Assembly: GCA_002385265.1 (NCBI GenBank) | Contig: DGDD01000281.1 | Span: forward strand, 1 to 38,468 | DNA: 38,468 nucleotides | Source of the DNA: Chitinophagaceae bacterium UBA3961 | GTDB lineage: Bacteria; Bacteroidota; Bacteroidia; Chitinophagales; Chitinophagaceae | Direction of reading: 5' to 3' | Shown: positions 26,025 to 34,414 of the stretch, piece after piece | How the letters are laid out: the number at the start of each line of letters is the position of its first letter | How positions within the stretch are numbered: the first letter of the stretch is position 1 | Notes under the pieces: generated by a model | Seen by the model: only the letters and a program-made list of their open reading frames with translations | What the model was told of the DNA's origin: nothing | Databases searched by the model: none | Position numbers and translations under genes: made by a program

Positions 26025-26486
26025 ATGAAAATTCTCATGGTTTGCCTCGGTAATATTTGCCGTTCACCCCTAGCGGAGGGGATCTTGCAAAAAAGGGCCT
26101 GGGAGGCGGGATTGAACTGGAGTGTGGAAAGTGCGGGAACCAATGGATTCCATAATGGAGAGGCCCCGCATCGCTTGTCGCAAAAAGTGGCCCAACTCCA
26201 TGGAATTGACATCAGCAAGCAACGTTCGAGAAGAATTCAAAACGAAGATTACGAGCAATTCGACTTGATCTACGCAATGGCACCCGATGTAATAGACGAC
26301 ATGAAACGCTTGGCGAAAAAAACGTATCAAGCAGAAAAAGTGAAACTCTTATTACATGAATTAAATCCTCAGGAAGACCTCGAAGTTCCCGACCCCTACT
26401 ATGGAGGAGAAGAAGGATACCACGAAGTATTTGAATTGATAGACCGGGCCTGTGATCAAATCATCAAAAAATACGGATCACGTTAA
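26025..26486 (+). CDS. Low-molecular-weight protein-tyrosine phosphatase
   Basis: This cytoplasmic phosphatase removes phosphate from tyrosine on proteins through a cysteine intermediate. The 153-residue protein has the P-loop CLGNICRS (Cys7, Arg13) and the general-acid motif DPYYGG (Asp123), with the expected length and both catalytic elements complete. The gene starts only a few bases after a -7 promoter element. hisS follows after 33 bases and may share its transcript. In polysaccharide operons such enzymes act with tyrosine kinases, but no such genes are here, so its target is unknown. Confidence 0.94.
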   Translation: MKILMVCLGNICRSPLAEGILQKRAWEAGLNWSVESAGTNGFHNGEAPHRLSQKVAQLHGIDISKQRSRRIQNEDYEQFDLIYAMAPDVIDDMKRLAKKTYQAEKVKLLLHELNPQEDLEVPDPYYGGEEGYHEVFELIDRACDQIIKKYGSR

Positions 26487-26519
26487 TGCCTACCCTAAAT
26501 AAAGAATTCAGAACGCACT

Positions 26520-27899
26520 ATGGCAAAAGTAACAGTATCACTACCTCAAGGCACCCGCGATTTTGGTCCGGATGTAGTTCGCAAACGCAGTTATATCATC
26601 AATACCATCAAAGAAGTTTTTGAGAAGTACGGTTTTCAACCTTTGGAAACTCCGGCTATGGAGAATCTGGAAACCTTGATGGGAAAGTATGGAGAAGAAG
26701 GAGACAAACTGATCTTCAAAATTCTCAATAACGGATTGAATGATCCGAAAAATCAAGAGAAGGGTAAAGTTGCTTTTGAAAAAGTTTTACAAGGCAAAAA
26801 CGATCCAAACTTAACAGAACGTGCTTTGCGTTACGACCTTACCATTCCGTTCGCTCGTTATGTGGCCATGAACCATGCGCAATTGACTTTTCCTTTCAAA
26901 CGCTATCAAGTGCAGCCGGTATGGCGCGCCGATCGCCCACAGAAAGGGCGCTACCGCGAATTCTACCAATGCGATGCCGATGTAGTGGGTTCGAAATCTC
27001 TTTTAAATGAGATGGAATTGACCCTTATTTACCACGATGTTTTTACCAAACTAGGAATGAAGGGGTATGAAATTCGACTCAACTCTCGAAAAATCCTCGC
27101 CGCTTTAGCAGCTGCCTGTGGTGGAGAAAACTTCATGGTGCCTATTACAGTAGCCATCGACAAACTGGACAAAATTGGCCTTGAAAAAGTAAAAGAAGAA
27201 TTGACCGCCGGTGGATTGAATGCAGATCAAATCCTGAAAATTGAGCAATACCTTCAAATAGAAGGCGATAATGCCACCAGATTGGCTGCTTTAGAATCTT
27301 TACTCGGTAATGAAGCATTGGCCAAAGCAGGATTAGAGGAATTGAGAACGGTTTTGAATGGGGTAGGCAGCACTAGCGGACTGAACGTACTGATTGATTT
27401 TACCTTGGCTCGCGGACTCAATTACTATACCGGAATCATCTTTGAAGTGAAAGCTCCTGCCGAAGTGAAAATGGGCAGTATTGGAGGTGGTGGCCGTTAC
27501 GATGATTTAACAGGCCTCTTTGGTGTAATCGGAATTCCGGGTGTAGGTATCAGTTTTGGACTCGACCGCATTTACGACGTTTTGGAAGAACTAAACCTCT
27601 TCCCCGATACAGTGGCTGTGGGCACCCAAGTTCTTTTTTTCAATACCGGTGAGGCCAGTCAAACCGCCAATTTTACCCAGTTACAGCAGTTAAGAAGCAG
27701 AGGAATTCGAGCTGAATTGTACCATGAATCCGTTAAATTCGATAAACAGTTCAAATACGCCGAAAAAAAGAACATTCCCTTTGTAATAATAATTGGTGAA
27801 ACGGAACTAATAGCAGGGACTTGTGTGGTGAAAGATTTGAAAAATCGTACCCAAATCACGGTTTCATTGGCAGAACTCGAAAAATATTCATTTATTTGA
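26520..27899 (+). CDS. hisS: Histidine-tRNA ligase
   Basis: This class II aminoacyl-tRNA synthetase charges tRNA-His in the cytoplasm. The 459-residue protein has motif 1 near residues 60-90, motif 2 with FKRYQVQPVWRADRPQKGRY and FYQCDADVVG, the histidine-specific ARGLNYYTGIIFEV, motif 3 in GISFGLDRIYDVL, and the C-terminal anticodon-binding domain (about 365-459). The N-terminal TLPQGTRDFGP-like stretch is read here as SLPQGTRDFGP. The length is normal. It lies 33 bases after the phosphatase gene and 29 before the DUF4836 gene. Confidence 0.98.
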   Translation: MAKVTVSLPQGTRDFGPDVVRKRSYIINTIKEVFEKYGFQPLETPAMENLETLMGKYGEEGDKLIFKILNNGLNDPKNQEKGKVAFEKVLQGKNDPNLTERALRYDLTIPFARYVAMNHAQLTFPFKRYQVQPVWRADRPQKGRYREFYQCDADVVGSKSLLNEMELTLIYHDVFTKLGMKGYEIRLNSRKILAALAAACGGENFMVPITVAIDKLDKIGLEKVKEELTAGGLNADQILKIEQYLQIEGDNATRLAALESLLGNEALAKAGLEELRTVLNGVGSTSGLNVLIDFTLARGLNYYTGIIFEVKAPAEVKMGSIGGGGRYDDLTGLFGVIGIPGVGISFGLDRIYDVLEELNLFPDTVAVGTQVLFFNTGEASQTANFTQLQQLRSRGIRAELYHESVKFDKQFKYAEKKNIPFVIIIGETELIAGTCVVKDLKNRTQITVSLAELEKYSFI

Positions 27900-27928
27900 C
27901 CCGAAATACAATTACCATTAACCATTTT

Positions 27929-29611
27929 ATGAAACGTAATTCCTTATTACTCGGCATGCTCGCGATGGGCCTGCTGATTCTTAGTGCTTGCGGCAGCAAA
28001 TCAACAAAAATAGCCGTTCCGAAAGATGCGATGTTCGTAATGCACATCAACTCTAAAAGTCTTTCCGGCAAACTCAGCTGGGATGAAATCAAAAAAAGCG
28101 AATTCTTCCAAAAAGGATTTGATAAAACAACCGACAGCTTTGCCAAACAACTGATGGAAAATCCTGCCAGTTCCGGTATGAATACCGACGGCGATTTCTA
28201 TGTGTTTGTGAAGAAACAAGGCAAAGGCGGATATGCCGGCGTTAGCGGTGGTGTAAAAGATGCAGCCGCTTTTGAAAAGTTTGTTGCGAAAATCACCAAC
28301 AACGCAGCAGTTGGCAAAACCGGTTCTTACAAATCGGCCAACATTACAAATGGACCTGCTATTGTTTGGGGTAATGAGCAATTCTCTATCATTAACGATG
28401 TTCCACTAGGAGCCATGAATGGCATGTCGGGTTTTGGTGGCGGAATGAGCGAACTGTACAAGTTTCCTACAGATAGTTTAAAAGTTTTTGGTCAGGTTAC
28501 ACTTGACCTCAGTGGAGATGCAAGTATTGGCAGCGATAAACGTTTCAATGAAATGCTCACAACAGTAGGTGACATGCATTTCTGGATCAGTGGTGAACAA
28601 TACTTGAACGGAATAGCTGGTAGCATGTTAGGAATGATGAAAATCAACGATATTCTTCAAGGCAATATTTCAACAGCTACGTTGAACTTTGAAAATGGTA
28701 AAATTACAGTGGTTTCAAAAGGATATGTGAACGAGAAATTAGCTGACCTAGCCAAGAAGTATCCTTCAAAACCAATTTCCGATGATTTGTACAACCGCAT
28801 TCCTTCAACCAATGTAGCTGCGGCATTTGCTTTCAACTATCCTCCTGAAGGATTGAAAGAATTCATCAAACTTATGGGCGTAGATGGCTTGGCTAATGGC
28901 TTCCTCGATAAAGCAGGTTACAGCATCGATGAGTTTGTAAAAGCAAACAAAGGAGACATTTTAGTAGCAGTTACCGATTTCGCGGTAAAAAGTGAAACCA
29001 AAACCATTGGTGGTGGCGACGGAATGGAGCCGTATACTTATACCAACAAAACTCCTGATGCCAAGTATTTGTTTGCCGCTTCTATCAACGATAGAGCTGC
29101 ATTCGATAAATTGATTGTTACCCTACAAGGTCAACTTGGTGAAGCGGGTTCAATTCCAGGCATCAATTATCAATTGGATAAGAACTGGTTTGTTGCCGGA
29201 AACGATCAAACATATAATACGAAATTCCTTGGTGGGGCTTCTACCAAACAAGCTTGGGCGGAACAATTGAAAGGTGCAACGGGAGGTGGATTCGTTGATA
29301 TTCAAAAATTCATCAAAGGTGGCAAAGAAGCCGTTACAGACAGCTTGAGCATGGAAAGCCTGGTGATTTCTGAAAAATTCTGGCAAGACATTTTCTTTAA
29401 ATCAGAAGGTTTTAAAGACGGTGCATCTCAAGGTTATTTTGAAATCAATTTAATCGACAAAACCACCAACAGTTTAAAACAGTTGAACACCTACTTAAAC
29501 AAATTGGCAGCTGTTGAAGAAAAGCGTAAAGCGTCTTACTCTATGTACGATGGCAATGCAGTAATATCAGACACTGCAGTGGTGGCGCCACCGGCAGTCG
29601 AAAATAAATAA
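27929..29611 (+). CDS. DUF4836-family lipoprotein
   Basis: The 560-residue protein starts with a lipoprotein signal: KRNSLLLGMLAMGLLILSAC with the lipid-bearing cysteine at 21. The longer frame from 27821 overlaps the end of hisS and lacks a signal, so I prefer 27929. After the signal it reads as a mixed alpha/beta protein with repeated patterns such as AKYLFAASINDRAAFDKLI and VAAAFAFNYPPEGLKEFIKL, which I associate with the Bacteroidota family DUF4836. No catalytic motif is visible and no function is known to me. It is followed by a strong terminator. Confidence 0.8.
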   Translation: MKRNSLLLGMLAMGLLILSACGSKSTKIAVPKDAMFVMHINSKSLSGKLSWDEIKKSEFFQKGFDKTTDSFAKQLMENPASSGMNTDGDFYVFVKKQGKGGYAGVSGGVKDAAAFEKFVAKITNNAAVGKTGSYKSANITNGPAIVWGNEQFSIINDVPLGAMNGMSGFGGGMSELYKFPTDSLKVFGQVTLDLSGDASIGSDKRFNEMLTTVGDMHFWISGEQYLNGIAGSMLGMMKINDILQGNISTATLNFENGKITVVSKGYVNEKLADLAKKYPSKPISDDLYNRIPSTNVAAAFAFNYPPEGLKEFIKLMGVDGLANGFLDKAGYSIDEFVKANKGDILVAVTDFAVKSETKTIGGGDGMEPYTYTNKTPDAKYLFAASINDRAAFDKLIVTLQGQLGEAGSIPGINYQLDKNWFVAGNDQTYNTKFLGGASTKQAWAEQLKGATGGGFVDIQKFIKGGKEAVTDSLSMESLVISEKFWQDIFFKSEGFKDGASQGYFEINLIDKTTNSLKQLNTYLNKLAAVEEKRKASYSMYDGNAVISDTAVVAPPAVENK

Positions 29612-29628
29612 CGAATATTTTCCTTCAT

Positions 29629-29656
29629 AAAAAACCCCGCAAATGCGGGGTTTTTT
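29629..29656 (+). terminator. Terminator after the DUF4836 gene
   Basis: AAAAAACCCCGC (29629-29640) and GCGGGGTTTTTT (29645-29656) pair perfectly over 12 bases with an AAAT loop and a T tail. It is symmetric enough to work on either strand, but context favours the plus strand. Confidence 0.94.
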
Positions 29657-29667
29657 AAATTGCAGCT

Positions 29668-30309
29668 ATGAGTTTACGCATACAAGAATTATGGCCCGTT
29701 TACTTCACTGAAGCGCATCAACGCGCTTCACAAATTTGGAAGCAAGATATACGTTTTGAGAAGGGCAGCCGTGTTCACATTGTAGCCCCATCGGGAAGTG
29801 GCAAAACATCCTTGATCCATTTTCTTTACGGTACCCGTTCCAGCTATACCGGAAGCATTCAGTTGAATGAATTCAATATCACGGGTATGAAGCCGGCTCA
29901 AAAAGCAGTCATACGAGAAAAGCAACTGAGCGTGGTATTTCAGGACCTACGGCTGTTCCCTACCCTCAGTGTATATGAGAATATTAATATCAAACGCCAA
30001 CTCAATCCCTATCATTCCGAAGACATGATTCCGGTAATGGTTGAACGTTTGGGCATTACTCACAAGCTACATCAATTGTGCAGCACTTGCTCTTATGGAG
30101 AACAACAACGAGTAGCCATCATAAGGTCATTGATGCAACCTTTTGATTTTATTTTACTGGATGAGCCTTTTAGTCATCTCGACAAAGAGAACTCCCAAAA
30201 AGCGCTCGATTTAATTTTAGAAGAAGCGGATAAAAGAGGCGCCGGCGTTTTGCTCGCAGATCTTGAAGAGCTACCGATTTTTCCGTACCAAGCATTGTAT
30301 CATCTTTAA
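29668..30309 (+). CDS. ABC transporter ATP-binding protein (LolD-like)
   Basis: This cytoplasmic ATPase of 213 residues powers the adjacent permease. Walker A is APSGSGKT (40-47), with alanine in place of the usual first glycine. The Q-loop lies near FQDLRLFPTLSVYEN. The signature loop reads CSYGEQQR instead of the common LSGGQ. Walker B is FILLDEPFSHLD. Its fold and size fit the LolD/FtsE/MacB-type ATPases. It starts just after a terminator, and the permease gene follows nine bases after its stop. The divergent signature is odd but the glycine is kept, so it should still work. Confidence 0.93.
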   Translation: MSLRIQELWPVYFTEAHQRASQIWKQDIRFEKGSRVHIVAPSGSGKTSLIHFLYGTRSSYTGSIQLNEFNITGMKPAQKAVIREKQLSVVFQDLRLFPTLSVYENINIKRQLNPYHSEDMIPVMVERLGITHKLHQLCSTCSYGEQQRVAIIRSLMQPFDFILLDEPFSHLDKENSQKALDLILEEADKRGAGVLLADLEELPIFPYQALYHL

Positions 30310-30318
30310 AAGTAGACT

Positions 30319-31527
30319 GTGGCTGTATCATTTAAACCCATCAAGAAATTATTACATACCGGCTCCTCGCCTGTGAGTCGCTGGTTTTCCTATATTGGTT
30401 TGGGCATTGGCGTGTTGTTACTCTTAACATCGGTTCAAATGTATTTGAACGTACAGTTCTTGTTAGGAGAAGAAAGTGTTCAGAAAAATGGATTCGACTA
30501 TATAGCGGTGCGCAAAGACATTACCAATGAAACCATGGGTAATTTGGAGAAGAACTTATTTTCGGAAGCCGACCTGCAAGAAATAAAAAAGCAGTCATTT
30601 GTTGCCGACGCTGCTCCCCTACTCGCCAATAACTTCCGCATTCAAATTAGTGGCGGAGACATGATTCCTTTCATGAGTGATTTTTTCATTGAAGCATTGG
30701 ATAAAAATTTCATAGATACGGTTCCTCCCGATTTCAGTTGGCAGGAAGGCCAAGAAGAAATTCCATTGATTGTTGCTTCCGATTTTCTGGAAATTTTCAA
30801 CGTGTTTGCACCAGGTTATGGTTTGCCGCAATTATCGGAAGAAACAGTAACCTCTCTTCGAGTATTGGTGATTTGTTATGGTCCTGATGGTAGTAGACAC
30901 ACCTACCGTGGTCGGATCGTTGCGCTAAGTGATCGAATCAATTCAATATTGGTACCAACTGAATTCTTAAATTGGGCCAATACCCAATTCTCTTCCACAA
31001 AAAATGAAACGCGCGCTTCGAGAGTATATATTAAAACAAAGGATGCCAACAATCCGGCTTTTCTTCAATACTTGAATGAAAAGCACTATGAAGTAAATAA
31101 AGACAAAACCAAATTCGGTAGGGTGAAAGCCATTTTACAAGCGATCTTCAGTGGGCTGGGTTTATTTGGTTTACTGGTGGTATTGCTTGCATTGTTATTG
31201 TTCTCATTCTATTTGCGTTTACTAATTGCTAACAGCAAAAACAACCTGCAATTATTATTGACTTTGGGATATGCACCCGATTGGTTGAGTAGAAAAGTGA
31301 CGCTGCAGTTTTTACCTGTTTATATAATTGTTATTCTCTTCGCACTATTAGGTACCGAGGGAATTCAATACTATTTCTATAGTCACATGCTCACTTCAAA
31401 ATCGAGCTTATCAATTCTTTTACATCCTATTGTAATTGGCGTTGCAGGCGCGTTATTACTCCTCGCTTTGGTCACCAATTTTAGAATGGTGAGGAAGTTG
31501 ATGTATCGGATGAATGAGGAAATTTGA
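30319..31527 (+). CDS. FtsX/LolC-type ABC permease with GTG start
   Basis: This membrane partner of the preceding ATPase has 402 residues, starting at a GTG nine bases after the ATPase stop codon. One span near the start (about 25-47) precedes a large extracytoplasmic domain (about 48-270), and three spans lie at about 275-300, 330-352 and 370-390. This is the MacB/LolC topology. The sequence is only loosely like the permease at 6288-7568. The pair looks like an envelope transporter (lipoprotein release, efflux or cell-wall control), but nothing here identifies the cargo. The next ATG (about residue 41) would lose the first span, so GTG is preferred. Confidence 0.88.
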   Translation: MAVSFKPIKKLLHTGSSPVSRWFSYIGLGIGVLLLLTSVQMYLNVQFLLGEESVQKNGFDYIAVRKDITNETMGNLEKNLFSEADLQEIKKQSFVADAAPLLANNFRIQISGGDMIPFMSDFFIEALDKNFIDTVPPDFSWQEGQEEIPLIVASDFLEIFNVFAPGYGLPQLSEETVTSLRVLVICYGPDGSRHTYRGRIVALSDRINSILVPTEFLNWANTQFSSTKNETRASRVYIKTKDANNPAFLQYLNEKHYEVNKDKTKFGRVKAILQAIFSGLGLFGLLVVLLALLLFSFYLRLLIANSKNNLQLLLTLGYAPDWLSRKVTLQFLPVYIIVILFALLGTEGIQYYFYSHMLTSKSSLSILLHPIVIGVAGALLLLALVTNFRMVRKLMYRMNEEI

Positions 31528-31990
31528 GAACCAATTAAGAATTAAGAAGTAAGAATTAATAATTGAACAGCCGTGGTAATTAATAATTAATAAGTAATAA
31601 TTAATAATTAGAACGGCCGGCAGTCAGGTTGATTGAGTATCGGAGGTTAATCTGGGAAAATCTTTTTTGACCACAGATTTGAAACAGCGGATTTGCTCAG
31701 ATTAGAGGCTAAAGTTCAATTAGTCTGATCGAATACTCAACCCCTAATCAGTGTCAATCTGTTCTAATTTGTGTTATCAGTGGTCAAAAAACTAGCTCTC
31801 TTATTCAATTCAGTCTTAAACATTTTTCAATCAGATGACTCAACCGCAACGTAACAAAGCCCTTCGACTAGGCCTACGGCCTGCTCAGGGACCTCGCAAA
31901 GGCGCGCAACGAAATCCTTAGCGACTTCTCTGCGCTCTTCGCGGGCTCTGCGGTGAACCCCATTATTAATTATTAATTCTCAATTATTAA
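31528..31990. repeat. 463-base convergent gap filled with repeats, including copy C
   Basis: No gene is supported. Positions 31532-31654 are copy C of the dispersed repeat (AT-rich arm, GAACAGCCG, a second AT-rich arm, and a core differing at three positions from the others). Positions 31663-31791 are bounded by a 15-base inverted repeat (14 of 15 match) and hold ATCTG/ATTTGTG phrases. Positions 31858-31895 contain CCTTCGACTAGGCC and GCTCAGGGACC. Positions 31920-31960 have CTGCGCTCTTCGCGG and GCGGTGAA, like 7741-7820. A TTATTAATTATTAATT-like tract ends the gap. The first and last families match those at 7569-7823, in the same order. Confidence 0.85.
31663..31791. repeat. Inverted-repeat-bounded 129-base element
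   Basis: TTTTTTGACCACAGA (31663-31677) is mirrored by TCAGTGGTCAAAAAA (31777-31791), with 14 of 15 positions pairing. The interior carries further ATCTG-like phrases in both orientations and no reading frame. It could be a long stem-loop or a small non-autonomous element, but no target-site duplication was established. Confidence 0.6.
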
Positions 31991-33190
31991 TTATTTTGTT
32001 TTTTCCCACACAATCGCCGCTCCCTGTCCTACTCCAACACACATGGTAGTGAGTCCGTAACGAAGATCTCGGCGTTGGAACTCATGCAATAAAGTGGTTG
32101 CAATTCGAACACCACTGCATCCGAGAGGATGCCCAATAGCGATCGATCCACCGTTTACATTGATCTTTTCTAAGTCGAGCCCTAGGTCGTGAATACAAGC
32201 GATCGATTGAGAAGCAAAGGCTTCGTTCAATTCAATCAAGTCGAGATCATCAACGCTTAGTGAAGCTCTTTGCAAGGCTTTACGAGTGGCAGGTACCGGT
32301 CCAATTCCCATAATAGAAGGATCTACGCCTGCAACCGCCATTGATTTTATTTTCGAGATGGGGCGTAGGTTGTATTTTTCAACCGCCTCAGCAGATGCCA
32401 AAAGCATGGCTGCCGCACCGTCATTAATAGAAGAAGAATTTCCAGCAGTCACAGTTCCATCCTTTACAAAAGCCGGACGCAGTGTTGCCAACTTATCCAT
32501 TGATGTTTTACGGGGTTGCTCGTCGGCCTCAAAGAATATTTTTTCATCTTTCCCACCCAATACTTCGATCTTCACAATTTCATCCAAGAATTTTTGCTTC
32601 TCATAAGCTGCGAAGTATTTATTCTGACTTTCCAATGCAAATTCATCTTGCGCATGTCGGCTTATATTCCATTGTTTGGCAACATTCTCAGCTGTTTCAC
32701 CCATACTATAAGGATAGTACATCTCAGCCAATCTTTTATTTGTGAACCTCCAACCAATGGTTGTATCGAATACTTCCGGTGTGCGGTTCCAAGGAGAAGA
32801 TGATTTCGCCATTACGAATGGAGCTCTTGTCATACTCTCTACGCCACAGGCAATCATCAAATCGCCATCACCACATTGAATAGCACGAGCAGCATCCATA
32901 ATGGCCTGCAAACCCGATGCACACAAACGATTCACGGTGTTACCGGGAACGGTAACAGGCAACCCTGCCAAAAGAACTGCCATTCGAGCTATGTCACGGT
33001 TGTCTTCACCAGCTTGATTGGTAGCACCGGCAATTACATCTTCAATAGCAGCGGGGTCTACTCCGGGGTTTCTGAACAACAATGATTTGATACAAGTAGC
33101 CAGCAAATCGTCGGGGCGAATGGTACTCAAAGCACCACCGTATTTACCAATAGGAGTTCTAACAGCGTCTATCACAAATACTTCTTTCAT
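31991..33190 (-). CDS. Acetyl-CoA acyltransferase (thiolase family)
   Basis: This is a degradative-type thiolase that cleaves a 3-oxoacyl-CoA with CoA. With the ATG at 33190 it has 399 residues; an ATG at 33214 would add eight residues outside the family start (KEVFVIDAVRTPIGKYGG). The catalytic residues are all there: Cys90 in NRLCASGLQA, His354 in GHPLGCSG, Cys384 in CVGVGQGAA. The run EMYYPYSMGETAENVA resembles 3-oxoadipyl-CoA thiolase (PcaF/PaaJ), but no paa or pca neighbours are visible, so the substrate is open. The gene stands alone on the minus strand and diverges from rlmN. Confidence 0.93.
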   Translation of the reverse strand: MKEVFVIDAVRTPIGKYGGALSTIRPDDLLATCIKSLLFRNPGVDPAAIEDVIAGATNQAGEDNRDIARMAVLLAGLPVTVPGNTVNRLCASGLQAIMDAARAIQCGDGDLMIACGVESMTRAPFVMAKSSSPWNRTPEVFDTTIGWRFTNKRLAEMYYPYSMGETAENVAKQWNISRHAQDEFALESQNKYFAAYEKQKFLDEIVKIEVLGGKDEKIFFEADEQPRKTSMDKLATLRPAFVKDGTVTAGNSSSINDGAAAMLLASAEAVEKYNLRPISKIKSMAVAGVDPSIMGIGPVPATRKALQRASLSVDDLDLIELNEAFASQSIACIHDLGLDLEKINVNGGSIAIGHPLGCSGVRIATTLLHEFQRRDLRYGLTTMCVGVGQGAAIVWEKTK

Positions 33191-33211
33191 ATGCAAGGGA
33201 TTTTTCCGGGT

Positions 33212-33240
33212 CAAATATCTATAAAGTCTACCGAATTCAA
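33212..33240 (-). promoter_or_regulatory. Putative promoter of the thiolase gene
   Basis: On the minus strand, TTG (33238-33240), 18 bases and GATATTTG (33212-33219) fit the TTG-N19-TAnnTTTG model with one mismatch and one base less spacing. Transcription would start about 18 bases before the ATG. A second minus-strand match, TAATTTTG at 33269-33276, has no TTG at the right spacing. Confidence 0.45.
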
Positions 33241-33296
33241 AACGAATTCATAATCAATGGAAAAGGAGCAAAATTAGGGGGACGACGGGGATTTCG

Positions 33297-33304
33297 TATC
33301 TTTG
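33297..33304 (+). promoter_or_regulatory. -7 promoter element of rlmN, near-leaderless
   Basis: TATCTTTG is an exact TAnnTTTG element and ends four bases before the ATG at 33309, the same geometry as at 26013-26025. The transcript would begin at or next to the start codon. The -33 element is not obvious. Confidence 0.6.
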
Positions 33305-33308
33305 CACG

Positions 33309-34364
33309 ATGTCTATAGCTAAAGGAAAGAATATCAGGGAGTTATCCAAGGATGAATTGATTCATTTATTCGATACCATGGGTGAGAAGAAATTCCGCGC
33401 CCAACAGGTATACGAATGGCTATGGCAGAAACATGCGTTGAGTTTTGCCGATATGACCAACTTAAGCAAAGACCTTCGCCAAAAATTAGGAGAACAATTT
33501 AGTTTACCTGCATTAACGGTAGATGCCACTCAATACAGTGCCGATGGCACCGTTAAATCGCGTTTCAAAACATATGATGGTCATGCAGTTGAAGGAGTAT
33601 TGATTCCTACCGACGATCGCAAAACCGCCTGTGTTTCTTCACAAATTGGTTGCAGTTTAAGTTGCAAGTTTTGCGCAACCGGCTATATGGACCGTAAGCG
33701 CAATTTGAATTTTGATGAGATCTACGATGAAGTAGTGTTGATCAACCAGCAAAGTGAACGCGTTTACGAGAAGAAACTGAGCAATATTGTATTCATGGGC
33801 ATGGGTGAACCCTTGCTGAATTATAAAAACGTGATGAGGGCCATTGAGCGCATTACATCGCCCGATGGATTAGGAATGAGCCCGAGAAGAATCACTGTAT
33901 CAACAGCCGGAGTAGCGAAGCAAATTCGTCAACTGGGTGATGATCAAGTGAAATTCAAATTGGCACTAAGTTTACATGCGGCCAACGATGCCAAAAGAAA
34001 TGAGATCATGCCGATCAATGATACCAACAATATTAAAACGTTGATCGATGCGTTGAACTATTTCTACAAACAAACAGGAAACGAAATCACGTTTGAATAC
34101 ATCCTGTTTAAAAACTTCAATGACAGCATCAAAGATGCGGAAGAGTTGATGAAGATTTACCGCCAAGTTCCTGCCGACTTGATCAACATCATTGAATACA
34201 ACCCAATCGACAACGCTGATTTCCAGAAACCCGATGAAAAAACGGTTCAGCAGTTCATGAACTTTTTGGAGAAGAATCGCGTGAATGTTCGTTTGAGAAG
34301 AAGCAGAGGAAAAGACATCGATGCAGCCTGTGGTCAATTGGCCAATAAAGAAGGCGCTCTATAA
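33309..34364 (+). CDS. rlmN: 23S rRNA A2503 / tRNA A37 C2-methyltransferase
   Basis: This radical-SAM enzyme adds a methyl group to C2 of A2503 in 23S rRNA and, in many bacteria, to A37 of some tRNAs. The 351-residue protein has the 4Fe-4S motif CSLSCKFC (Cys115, 119, 122), the tail Cys341 in DAACGQL, which resolves the protein-RNA intermediate, and conserved GMGEPLLNYKNVMRA and RRITVSTAGVAKQI. The N-terminal helical domain (about 1-95) is complete. It starts a plus-strand group of RNA-modifying genes and has a near-leaderless promoter. Confidence 0.97.
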   Translation: MSIAKGKNIRELSKDELIHLFDTMGEKKFRAQQVYEWLWQKHALSFADMTNLSKDLRQKLGEQFSLPALTVDATQYSADGTVKSRFKTYDGHAVEGVLIPTDDRKTACVSSQIGCSLSCKFCATGYMDRKRNLNFDEIYDEVVLINQQSERVYEKKLSNIVFMGMGEPLLNYKNVMRAIERITSPDGLGMSPRRITVSTAGVAKQIRQLGDDQVKFKLALSLHAANDAKRNEIMPINDTNNIKTLIDALNYFYKQTGNEITFEYILFKNFNDSIKDAEELMKIYRQVPADLINIIEYNPIDNADFQKPDEKTVQQFMNFLEKNRVNVRLRRSRGKDIDAACGQLANKEGAL

Positions 34365-34414
34365 TACAATCTATATTTTATTCATTACTGTTGTAAAACA
34401 GCAAATTCACTACA

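Noticed and set aside
27821..27928. Longer start for the DUF4836 gene inside hisS
   Set aside because: It lies mostly in the hisS 3' end and would bury the lipoprotein signal.
31528..31990. CRISPR array in the repeat-rich gap
   Set aside because: The repeats are of different families, not evenly spaced, and have no unique spacers of uniform length; no cas gene is near.
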